Below are positions 44,583 to 51,749 of a DNA stretch of 64,000 nucleotides, in pieces. The stretch comes from Companilactobacillus ginsenosidimutans. GTDB lineage: Bacteria > Bacillota > Bacilli > Lactobacillales > Lactobacillaceae. The translations under genes and the position numbers were made by a program. The notes below the pieces were generated by a model. The model was not told the origin of the DNA and did no database searches. It saw nothing but the letters and a program-made list of their open reading frames with translations. Every line of letters begins with the position of its first letter. Within the stretch, counting starts at the first letter, position 1. Location of the stretch: assembly GCF_001050475.1 (NCBI RefSeq), contig NZ_CP012034.1, positions 1,240,001-1,304,000 on the forward strand, given 5' to 3'.

Positions 44583-44917
44583 TTAAATAGGTTTCTAATG
44601 AATCCAATTAATACATTATGCTGATGTGCTTGACTCGGTTCATTATCAAAATCAATTGGATCACTCGTTACTTCATTATAGTGAATAACAAGTTTGTCTA
44701 GAATTGATTCCCTCTCATCTTCACCTTGAAAAGATAATTGCAATTTATCATCAAAAATCAGTCTCTGTAGTTTATCAGATGGAATATTTCTATAGCCTCG
44801 CAACTGTCTGATATTATTTTCGAGTGATTCTCTAGAAAACTCTCCCTTCTCAGATACTATTTCCTTGATTAAAAATGACATATCACGTGGATATTTTTTG
44901 TAGTCTATTTTTCTCAT
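44579..44917 (-). CDS. Hypothetical 112-aa protein
   Basis: Charged, mostly helical: RKIDYKKYPRDMSFLIKEIVSEKGEFSRESLENNIRQLRGYRNIPSDKL, ending GFIRNLFN. No signal peptide or membrane span. ATG 44917 with AAAGGATG. Family not recognised. It lies next to the short-peptide genes, and a protective or regulatory role toward them is possible but unsupported. Confidence 0.6.
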   Translation of the reverse strand: MRKIDYKKYPRDMSFLIKEIVSEKGEFSRESLENNIRQLRGYRNIPSDKLQRLIFDDKLQLSFQGEDERESILDKLVIHYNEVTSDPIDFDNEPSQAHQHNVLIGFIRNLFN

Positions 44918-45315
44918 TTACCTACATCCTTTCTATTGATGGATTATTCAGATAACTTTGGAATAAAAAAGCTACACAGAAATAATCTCAATAAAGATAA
45001 TCATTAGTTGCATGGCCACACTAACTAACTTGTAAATCAGAATGTAAAACAGGTGTTTCATCTATAGCTCGCATTTCAGCATCCAAATTTCATTACATCA
45101 ATTTGAATCAAGGCCGGACAATCTTTGCGCCACTTCTCAGTTATTGCAATGTCCGTTCCAAGGGATCATGTGTTAAAGGCGTCAGCTGCATTCTAATTTA
45201 CCTGAAGTCAAACATTTAATACCGCAAGCGTCAACAAGGTGATTCTGCAATTATTTTCTAATAGATCTGTTACCGTGAACTCTGTGCATGATAAAAATAT
45301 TTTTTAAATTCGACA
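44918..45315. other. Spacer without intact gene
   Basis: Composition is closer to coding DNA than the neighbouring spacers, but all frames are broken. Probably a decayed gene I cannot identify. Confidence 0.35.
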
Positions 45316-45346
45316 AAAAAAGACCACCAACTGAAGTTGGTGGTCA
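45316..45346 (-). terminator. Terminator of short-peptide gene B
   Basis: GACCACCAA cttcag TTGGTGGTC then TTTTTTT on the minus strand, about 95 nt after the stop. Confidence 0.88.
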
Positions 45347-45442
45347 GAATACAACAGAGTGGGCGAATATGCGTTAATTCAATCTTGTGGTAGTCCCATC
45401 GAGAAATTGAAAAGCTCTGTTGAATTTATTATAAGTGGTAGC

Positions 45443-45529
45443 TTAGAATAAGCCGCCCAAGAAACCTAATAGTACGTCCTTGATTTGACTTGCAAAGTTA
45501 CTTACTTGACCAAATAAAAATGAAAACAT
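45443..45529 (-). CDS. 28-aa amphipathic helical peptide B (leaderless bacteriocin / PSM-like)
   Basis: Begins MFSFLFGQVSNFASQIKDVL and ends in a Gly/Leu/Phe-rich tail. GAGGAGG lies 8 nt before the ATG and a strong terminator follows. Large hydrophobic residues recur every 3-4 positions (5, 9, 12, 16, 19/20, 23, 27), giving one hydrophobic helix face; there is no leader or Gly-Gly site. Paralogous to the gene at 45755 (shared GQVSNFAS and KDVLLG). Peptides of this build permeabilise membranes or act as surfactants in other Gram-positives. The function here is inference. Confidence 0.75.
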   Translation of the reverse strand: MFSFLFGQVSNFASQIKDVLLGFLGGLF

Positions 45530-45704
45530 ATTTGTATCCTCCTCTAAGTTCAATTGTCGAAAGGTAAACTTACGATCCCCATTCGATAAATCAATATTAC
45601 CACAATCACGAATAATGTGTATTAAGATAGCATTACGGAATTATTACCGTTGTGATAAAGCAATGTTGCAGAATTACATAAACCAATACTAAAAATAAAA
45701 TTTA

Positions 45705-45745
45705 CAAAAAAAAATCTCCATCAGCAAATTGCTGACGGAGATCTT
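45705..45745 (-). terminator. Terminator of short-peptide gene C
   Basis: AGATCTCCGTCAGC aattt GCTGATGGAGAT then TTTTTTTTT on the minus strand, directly after the stop. Confidence 0.9.
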
Positions 45746-45754
45746 AATTACTTT

Positions 45755-45850
45755 TTATTGGTGGTTGAACAATCCACTAGCCCAACCTAAAAGTACATCT
45801 TTAACTTCACTAGCGAAGTTACTTACTTGACCATTTAAAAATGAAAACAT
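45755..45850 (-). CDS. 31-aa amphipathic helical peptide C (paralogue of B)
   Basis: Begins MFSFLNGQVSNFASEVKDVL, continues LGWASGLF and ends NHQ. AGGAGG lies 8 nt before the ATG; terminator right after the stop. The many codon-level differences from peptide B, against conserved residues and conserved upstream DNA (ATATTACCACAAT box 68-77 nt before each start), indicate selection on the peptide. Same inferred membrane-active or signalling role. Confidence 0.75.
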   Translation of the reverse strand: MFSFLNGQVSNFASEVKDVLLGWASGLFNHQ

Positions 45851-46165
45851 ATGTATTTCCTCCTATAAGTTTGTTTTTCGACAGGTAAAAATGATATTCG
45901 CCCTAATCGATAGATATATATTACCACAATTTAGTCATAATTTAAAAAAAGTTTTATATTTGAAGGTGCAATACGGCAATACAAGATAATGTATTTTTTT
46001 ATTAAAGTTCCATCAATCCATTGTCATAGTGTACTTGGAATCGTTTCATAATTTCCAAATATTATTATCACAATGTTAAAATTATATTACGAACATAAGA
46101 TACTATGTTTCAATTAATGAAATGAGTTATAATGTTTGTATTATGTAATGGGAGGAGGAAATCAA
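45851..46165. other. Intergenic region between divergent short-peptide genes
   Basis: Holds the peptide C promoter region with the conserved ATATTACCACAAT box at 45918-45930, a related ATTATCACAAT at about 46064, a fragment resembling the GGAATACGGCA repeat at about 45970, and TATAAT at 46128-46133 before peptide D. Confidence 0.45.
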
Positions 46166-46240
46166 ATGTTATCAGTTATCTTTAATGGTTTATTAATGTA
46201 TGGTTCACTTATCTTCGGAAACTTGTTCGCAGGTCTCTAG
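46166..46240 (+). CDS. 24-aa hydrophobic peptide D
   Basis: Begins MLSVIFNGLLMYGSLIFGNL and ends FAGL. GGAGGAGG precedes the ATG and a perfect terminator follows 23 nt after the stop. No charged residue, so it should insert in or cross the membrane. Opposite strand to peptides B and C. Could be the pheromone, a second component of a two-peptide system, or a type I toxin-like peptide. Confidence 0.7.
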   Translation: MLSVIFNGLLMYGSLIFGNLFAGL

Positions 46241-46261
46241 GATAAATATCCCTATTGAGGG

Positions 46262-46292
46262 AGGACGTCACAAGCTGACGTCTTTTTTTTTG
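46262..46292 (+). terminator. Terminator of short-peptide gene D
   Basis: GACGTCA caagc TGACGTC followed by T9. Confidence 0.92.
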
Positions 46293-46437
46293 CCATTTTT
46301 TTCTTTTCAGGAACACAACTTCACACTTTCTTCACATTTCGGCAGTATTCTGCACTTGTAAATAAGAAAAAGAAATCTTATTTACAACCTAAACCTTAAT
46401 TAAACCAAAATATAAATGATTTTTTATAATAATATAG
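46293..46437. other. Spacer with an inverted repeat
   Basis: TTGTAAATAAGA/TCTTATTTACAA, a perfect 12-bp inverted repeat with an 8-nt loop at about 46357-46388, and a TATAAT at 46425. No gene. Confidence 0.4.
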
Positions 46438-46495
46438 CATTCCTCCCTCCCTCAAGAGATGCGCCACTTCCCCCCAGAAGTGGCGCCTTTTTTTG
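46438..46495 (+). ncRNA. Possible short C-rich RNA ending in a strong terminator
   Basis: Terminator GGCGCCACTT-type stem (GCGCCACTT...AAGTGGCGC) with a C6 loop and T7. Just upstream is CCTCCCTCCC, complementary to ribosome-binding sites. No gene feeds this terminator, so a small RNA from the TATAAT at 46425 is possible. No good -35 seen. Confidence 0.35.
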
Positions 46496-46501
46496 TGTAG
46501 A

Positions 46502-46614
46502 GAGCAAATCACGGCGTTCAGCTACTGAGCATTAACATAGCCATGGACTTAATCGCGCACTAGGCGATTCAGCCCATGGCCATGTTAAGCGGAGGTAGTT
46601 GCCGTGATTTGCTC
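46502..46614. repeat. Long inverted repeat L1
   Basis: Outer arms 46502-46515 / 46601-46614 (14 bp perfect), inner arms 46532-46546 / 46574-46588 (one mismatch) and an AATCGC/GCGATT tip: nearly the whole 113 nt can fold into one hairpin. No poly-T tail. Confidence 0.85.
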
Positions 46615-46850
46615 GTTTCCGCTAGATTGCATTAATGAGAGACCACTGATCAGAATTCAAGAAAGATTGCCAATGCTTCATATTTACTATTGCTACACTG
46701 TGCGGAGCTCTGCCTACCAGTTCCGCTAACAAATCCCATCTCCCCGCACATATCCCAAACCTGACACCAACCTTCCTACCCCAACAACATCAATTTCCCC
46801 AAAAACCAAAAACCCCCAACCCACGCATACACGCAGATCAGAGGTCCAAC

Positions 46851-47519
46851 TCAATCCAATTTCAAATATCTCTCCAACCATCCCTGCCCAACTGTCATTA
46901 ACCAACAGAAGAACCAGTAGATCAAAGCGATTGTTATATATATGGTCATGTAATCTTGATTGGCGCCGGCGATTATTTTTGCTTGCATGAACATTTCGCC
47001 GACGGTGATCATTGCTGCTAGAGATGTTCCTTTGAACAGGTCTAGCAATATGTTGCCGAGTGCTGGGATGGAGATTCGGAATGCTTGTGGAAAGACGATG
47101 TGTCTGACTACTTGTCGATAGCTCATTCCGACTGAATACCCACCTTCCCACTGGCCGATTGGCACGGCGGAAAATGATGAGCGGAATACTTCGGATACGA
47201 AGGCGCTGCAGATTATTGTGAATGAGATTACTGCTGCTGGCAGTGCCTCTGCTCCAAATCCGAAATAGATGATGAACAATACTACTAGCATTGGCACTCC
47301 TCGCATGAAGGAAATGTACAATCTGGCTGGCCATCTTATCCAACGGCGTTTACTTAATTGCGCTAGGGTTAGGAAAAATCCTAGTACGTTGGCCAAGAAA
47401 AAGCTGATTGCTGTCAACGCTAAGGACATTGGGAAGCCTAATAATATTTTTGGTACTGATGAAAACGCGAGTGGTGCGTCAAAATATCCTGGTACTGTTA
47501 AATAGTGTAAAACTGACAT
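46851..47519 (-). CDS. Amino-acid ABC transporter permease (cystine/polar amino-acid type)
   Basis: 222 aa, five or so membrane helices of the HisM/TcyB type. The EAA loop is GYSVGMSYRQVVRHIVFPQAFRISIPALGNILLDLFKGTSL. The N-terminus has FPMSLALTAISFFLANVLGFFL. Imports an amino acid, most likely cystine or a relative, together with the binding protein encoded 3 bp upstream. No ATPase gene is next to it. ATG 47519. Confidence 0.88.
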   Translation of the reverse strand: MSVLHYLTVPGYFDAPLAFSSVPKILLGFPMSLALTAISFFLANVLGFFLTLAQLSKRRWIRWPARLYISFMRGVPMLVVLFIIYFGFGAEALPAAVISFTIICSAFVSEVFRSSFSAVPIGQWEGGYSVGMSYRQVVRHIVFPQAFRISIPALGNILLDLFKGTSLAAMITVGEMFMQAKIIAGANQDYMTIYITIALIYWFFCWLMTVGQGWLERYLKLD

Positions 47520-47522
47520 TAT

Positions 47523-48359
47523 CTATTCCCCGAAGGTTCTAGAAATTTTTTCGGTTGGTTTCTTGGTTACATCGGCATTGTAGAATTTCTTAGAAATCTT
47601 AGATAATGTACCATCTTCATCTAATTCTTTTAGAGCTTTGTTAACTTGTTTTTGAAGGTCTGTGTTGCCTTTCTTCATGACCATTCCGGCACCAGACTTG
47701 TCTTCTGGAGTGTTGTAATACATGTTATCGAGGAGCTTCAAGCCATTATCTGGAACGGCTGTTAGTGCCAATTTTTGTAGATAATAGTCGTTCATGATCA
47801 TATCTGTTTTGCCACTTTTGACATCTTTCAAATAAACATCGTTTGATACGTTATCATAATTTACCAAAGTTGCTCCAAGTTTCTTGGCTAGGCGTTGGTA
47901 GCCTGTGCCTGCTTCTCCGGCGGCTTTCTTGCCTTTGATGTCGGCCCATGTGTGGATGCCTGAGTCATCTGACTTTCTGACCATGATGCTGCTAAATGAG
48001 TGTTTGTAAGGTGTTGAGAAGAAGTATTGATCCTTACGTTTTGGTGATACGGAAAAATCGTTTGCGGCGATGTCGGCTTTGCCTGTTTTGACTGCTGTGA
48101 GTTGGCCGTCGACGTTATATTCTTTGAAGGTTACTTTGCGTCCCATTTTCTTGGCGACTGCACGGACGACTTCGATGTCGTATCCTGTAAGTTTTTGTGA
48201 CTTGGTGTCGTGATACGAGGTTGGGAATAATGTTCCTGATGTTGCGACTACGAGAGGTTTATTGCTGTCCTTAGCTGAGTCGGATTTGTTCCCGCACCCT
48301 GCCAGAATTAATCCGAAAAACATTAATACTCCAATTGCCTTAATCCACTTCTTTAACAT
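47523..48359 (-). CDS. Amino-acid ABC transporter substrate-binding lipoprotein
   Basis: 278 aa. Lipobox ILAGC (Cys22). Family-3 solute-binding fold: KPLVVATSGTLFPTSYHDTKSQKLTGYDIEVVRAVAKKMG, VKFKEYNVDGQLTAVKTGKADIAANDFSVSPKRKDQYFFSTPY (with KVTFKEYN), and the C-terminal LDEDGTLSKISKKFYNADVTK. Similar in plan to cystine-binding TcyA. ATG 48359 with AAGGAGGATT. First gene of a two-gene operon, with a cre-like site upstream. Confidence 0.88.
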   Translation of the reverse strand: MLKKWIKAIGVLMFFGLILAGCGNKSDSAKDSNKPLVVATSGTLFPTSYHDTKSQKLTGYDIEVVRAVAKKMGRKVTFKEYNVDGQLTAVKTGKADIAANDFSVSPKRKDQYFFSTPYKHSFSSIMVRKSDDSGIHTWADIKGKKAAGEAGTGYQRLAKKLGATLVNYDNVSNDVYLKDVKSGKTDMIMNDYYLQKLALTAVPDNGLKLLDNMYYNTPEDKSGAGMVMKKGNTDLQKQVNKALKELDEDGTLSKISKKFYNADVTKKPTEKISRTFGE

Positions 48360-48404
48360 ATATGAATCCTCCTTATTTGTTCAGAACGTGAACATTATAT
48401 AAGG

Positions 48405-48419
48405 AAGAAAACGGTTTCA
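48405..48419 (-). promoter_or_regulatory. cre-like site upstream of the amino-acid transporter
   Basis: AAGAAAACGGTTTCA fits the CcpA cre consensus with one mismatch (T to A at position 2), 45 nt before the start codon. Confidence 0.5.
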
Positions 48420-48462
48420 CTATGCTTTACAGTTAAAGTTAAGGTTAATTTAAACTTTAGGC

Positions 48463-49929
48463 CTAAATTTGTTCGGTAGGATGCAAAAATTGTAACTTCT
48501 GTTCATCCTCAAACAACTTACCAATTTGCAATAACTGTGCCTCATTACCCTTACGAGCCGTGAACTGAATTCCCAGTGGCAACCCATTTTCACTGACATA
48601 GGTAGGCAAACTCAAGGCCGGTTGCCCAGTCAAATTGGCCTGTTGTGTGAATGGTGACAAGGCCAAACTCTGTTCAAAGAACTCCCAGACCAAATCAAGC
48701 CGCTCCTGTTTATCAAAATCAGTAACATGTCGCATTTTTTCAAGTGTCGTGTCAGACATCAACTCTTGGTCAATTTTTGGAGCGGTAAAGGCAGTGGTAG
48801 GTGTCAGCAACAAGTCATAGTGGTCGTAAAATTGATCCGCTATATAACTGGATTGATCCCACAAATCAAGGCTGTGACTGTAGTCAACTGCAGAAATTAG
48901 TTTCCCTGCTTGATAAATAGTCCAAGTGGTTAACTCCATATCGTCCATTGTGGTTTCACGACCAAGGGCTTGGTTGATGCCATCAAACATCGCCGCCGTC
49001 TCCCCACCATTCATGATGTAATAAGCTTTCATCAAAGCAATACCATCTGTCTTAGGTGCGGACTCTTCAACTGCAATCCCCTGTGATTCAAGGAATTCGA
49101 CGGCTTGTTTAACTGCGAGTTTTGCGTCATCAGAAACGGGCGTGCCGACTGGAGATTCCATACTGTATGCAACTTTGAGGGTGCGAGAAACTGGCTGAGT
49201 AAGTTGATTTGGGAATCCGGGTGTGATTAATGGTGTCTGAAATGGTGCTGCTGGCTGAACAGTCTGAAGCTGATCCAGCAATGTAGCAGTGTCTCGAATT
49301 GAACGTGTTAAGGCAAAGTTAATCGAAGCACCCTGCCAACCACGCCAACCTGTTGGTCCGACTGGAACACGACCTCGTGTAGGTTTCAATCCGATCAGAC
49401 CAGAAAATGAAGCTGGAATTCGGATGGAACCTCCGCCATCACTTGCGGCAGCAATCGATACCATGTCTGAGGCAACTGCACTGGCAGCTCCACCTGACGA
49501 ACCACCTGCGGAATAGTCGGGATTCCAGGGATTATGAGTTGGTCCGTAAAGTTTTGGGTCGGTGATATTTTTGAAACCAAACTCTGGGGCATTGGTTTGT
49601 CCTAGGATTAGTAAGCCTGAATCTTGAAGGGTTTGTACGAAGTTATCTGTCTGGGTGGCGATTGAATCTTTTAGAAGTTTTGAACTGGCTGTGCTGGGTT
49701 CACCTTTTAGGGACTGACCTAGGATTTTTAAGAGGGTTGGTACTCCGGCAAAGGGACCATTTGATATGTGTTCAGCATCTTTTCTTACTTTTTCATCTCT
49801 TCGGTGAATTACTGCGTTTAATTGGGAATTTAGTTGGTTGATTTCATCGTAGGTTGTGTTGATTAGTTCTTGTGGGGAAATTTGTTTGGTGCGGATAAGC
49901 TGTGCTAAAGAAGTCGCGTCAAAAGCCAT
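48463..49929 (-). CDS. Amidase signature family protein
   Basis: 488 aa, cytosolic Ser-cisSer-Lys hydrolase. The Gly/Ser-rich block is AGGSSGGAASAVASDMVSIAAASDGGGSIRIPASFSGLIGLKPTRGRVP. The N-terminal lysine region is GVPTLLKILGQSLKGEP, and the C-terminal part has LTGQPALSLPTYVSENGLPLGIQF. Related to GatA but with no GatB/C neighbours, so a standalone amidase hydrolysing an unidentified amide. ATG 49929 with GAGGTGAG. Confidence 0.88.
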   Translation of the reverse strand: MAFDATSLAQLIRTKQISPQELINTTYDEINQLNSQLNAVIHRRDEKVRKDAEHISNGPFAGVPTLLKILGQSLKGEPSTASSKLLKDSIATQTDNFVQTLQDSGLLILGQTNAPEFGFKNITDPKLYGPTHNPWNPDYSAGGSSGGAASAVASDMVSIAAASDGGGSIRIPASFSGLIGLKPTRGRVPVGPTGWRGWQGASINFALTRSIRDTATLLDQLQTVQPAAPFQTPLITPGFPNQLTQPVSRTLKVAYSMESPVGTPVSDDAKLAVKQAVEFLESQGIAVEESAPKTDGIALMKAYYIMNGGETAAMFDGINQALGRETTMDDMELTTWTIYQAGKLISAVDYSHSLDLWDQSSYIADQFYDHYDLLLTPTTAFTAPKIDQELMSDTTLEKMRHVTDFDKQERLDLVWEFFEQSLALSPFTQQANLTGQPALSLPTYVSENGLPLGIQFTARKGNEAQLLQIGKLFEDEQKLQFLHPTEQI

Positions 49930-50026
49930 ATTAATCTCACCTCATGTTATATTTTGGTTATAGCATATTGGATGTGGTGGTTAAATGCAACTTGGAATAT
50001 GATTTGGTCGTTGAAAAATATGGGTG

Positions 50027-50212
50027 GTGCTGGATTCCGATTCCGGAAGGAAATCGATTTTAGGCCTGGAACGTGGTGGGCACAATTTGGAGCCCCTGCA
50101 CAGTACGCAGTGTCTTCAAACTTGGCCTTTGAGGTAAGTTGGGATAGTTCCCCAACTAACTCAAATTTCACCACTGAGGCCAAATCGATTTCCTTCCTCC
50201 ATCTGAACAGCA
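50027..50212. repeat. Long inverted repeat L3
   Basis: 16-bp perfect arms 50045-50060 / 50182-50197 (GGAAGGAAATCGATTT and complement), continued inward by GGCCT/AGGCC, GTGGTG/CACCAC and AATTTG/CAAATT, with an inner GTTGGG...CCCAAC hairpin and outer GTGCTG/CAGCAC. Lies between the divergent amidase and RHH genes. The rest of 49930-50515 holds no gene; short frames inside the repeat lack ribosome-binding sites. Confidence 0.85.
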
Positions 50213-50515
50213 CTCTGATTTTTCAACATAATCATGTTCTAAGTTGGTTAAACACTTGCTCCATTGCTTAATCAAAATATTTTTCTTTTTTGATTCTAAA
50301 CTGTTATTATTTGCACTCCATTTAATTAAGTCAGTGACTATATTTTTTATCACGCCCGAGAATACCCTCTTCATGATCAATTATATTTTTTTAAAATGAC
50401 AACCAGAGAAGTGCCACTCAGTCTATATTGACTTAATTTCATCATTTCTTGTCTTATCATTTGTGTTCATGACATATAAAGATGAAACTATGGTTATTCA
50501 CAGGAGGGTTCCAAA

Positions 50516-50755
50516 ATGGCAAAGAAAAGCTTAACTATTTCTATTGATGAGGACTTGTATACTGAATTGAATGAGTATCTTAATAAGTCTAAGGAAAACT
50601 TAGATGAGTTCGCCCAGGGCGCTCTATCTGAATGGTTGGAGGATGCTCTGGATTTAGCCGATCTTGAAGCTGCTATGAAAGACGATGATGGTGTGGAATA
50701 CAGCTTAGAAGAAACTGTGGCTCACTTGGGAATTGATTTAGATAAAGATAAATAG
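50516..50755 (+). CDS. Orphan RelB/CopG-like antitoxin
   Basis: 79 aa. Starts AKKSLTISIDEDLYTELNEYLNKS, a ribbon-helix-helix DNA-binding arm, followed by an acidic toxin-wrapping tail (LADLEAAMKDDDGVEYSLEETVAHLGIDL). Such proteins repress their operon and bind a RelE/ParE-type toxin, but no toxin gene follows; the next gene is a separate HicB. ATG 50516 with GGAGGG. Confidence 0.72.
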   Translation: MAKKSLTISIDEDLYTELNEYLNKSKENLDEFAQGALSEWLEDALDLADLEAAMKDDDGVEYSLEETVAHLGIDLDKDK

Positions 50756-50834
50756 ATGTGTGTGGGTATCGTGAATTATGCGATACCTTTTTTAGTGCTC
50801 AATTTTGAATGAATTTCTCAAATCAATTGTTTGG

Positions 50835-50851
50835 TACATACAAAGTATGTA
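50835..50851. promoter_or_regulatory. Palindromic operator before the hicB-like gene
   Basis: TACATAC aaa GTATGTA, a perfect 7-bp inverted repeat 25 nt before the start codon, well placed for autorepression by the encoded RHH protein. Confidence 0.6.
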
Positions 50852-50875
50852 TTCTTTAGATTAGAGGATAATATC

Positions 50876-51304
50876 ATGACTAATAAGTCTGAAGAATCGA
50901 ACAACATGAAGAACGGAATTCTGCTGTACCCTGTTATTATTTCTGAATACAATGATGATGGTCATTATTACGTCGCAACTTCACCTAACATCCCTGGAAT
51001 GATCACTCAAGGAACAACTCTAACTGACACGGCATATTGGACTGAAGATGCCATTGCAACGATGATAAATGGCTCAGACTATCCAGAAACCGTAGATCCA
51101 AGTAATTGGAAACTGAAAGACAACGATAAACTCGTCTACATTACAGTCGACATGACCCGCTGGATTAAGAAAAATACAAGAACAGTAAAGAAAACAATTA
51201 CTGTACCTGAATACATCAGCAATCTAGCTAAGAAAAATAATATTAATGTATCCAAAGTAGCGACTGATGCACTAAAACGTGCACTGAATATTGATGACGA
51301 TTAA
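50876..51304 (+). CDS. HicB-family antitoxin without adjacent HicA
   Basis: 142 aa from ATG 50876 (AGAGGA upstream; the frame back to 50831 overlaps the operator). The HicB partial-RNase-H fold comes first (LYPVIISEYNDDGHYYVATSPNIPGMITQGTTLTDTAYWTEDAIATMI). A ribbon-helix-helix segment closes the protein (KKTITVPEYISNLAKKNNINVSKVATDALKRAL). Should repress transcription and inhibit a HicA. The only HicA in the window (6126) is 45 kb away and has another partner. Confidence 0.82.
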   Translation: MTNKSEESNNMKNGILLYPVIISEYNDDGHYYVATSPNIPGMITQGTTLTDTAYWTEDAIATMINGSDYPETVDPSNWKLKDNDKLVYITVDMTRWIKKNTRTVKKTITVPEYISNLAKKNNINVSKVATDALKRALNIDDD

Positions 51305-51439
51305 TAAAAAGACAAACAAATAAGCTCACCCCACAAATTGGGATGAGCTTATTATTTTGGAATTAATAATATATTTTTACTTTTATGTTTTGTTTATTTA
51401 ATTTTTTACTTGGCAGATATTCAGAGTCTGAAGGAACTC

Positions 51440-51735
51440 ACAATATAAGCAAGAGCGGAAGTGACCCACCAAAACAGGCAAGAACCGCAGTAAACAACCA
51501 TTCAGCCCAAAGGGCGAAAATGGAGCATAACCACCCACCCAAAAACTGAGGTGGATGATACCCTCGTCTGGAGGTCAGGTTCCGCGGGGGCCCAAGCCGT
51601 GGCGTTTTCCTTTGCTTGCCATAGGGCAAGCTTAGGAAAAAACCGAGTTTTAAGATTTTCCCGGGTTTGGAAAAGCTTAAAATCGTGTTCACAGCGACCA
51701 CGGCCCCCGCGGAACCTGACCGGAAGACAGCAGTG
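51440..51735. repeat. Long structured inverted-repeat region L4
   Basis: 20-bp perfect arms 51573-51592 / 51702-51721 (GGTCAGGTTCCGCGGGGGCC and complement). The arms enclose two perfect hairpins (about 51605-51639, with GCTTGCC/GGCAAGC, and about 51644-51685, with TTTTCC/GGAAAA), making a three-way junction. Upstream (51440-51560) further hairpins such as AGCCC aaa GGGC. Much higher G+C than surroundings. Between convergent hicB-like and permease genes. No coding signal. Confidence 0.85.
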
Positions 51736-51749
51736 AACATCAAACCAAA

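Noticed and set aside
46726..47343. 205-codon open frame on the minus strand
   Set aside because: Overlaps the ABC permease in another frame, is rich in Arg/Ser/His and lacks a ribosome-binding site; a shadow frame.
49954..50271. 105-codon plus-strand frame and facing minus-strand frames in the amidase-RHH spacer
   Set aside because: They run through inverted repeat L3 and have mirrored sequences, with no family features.
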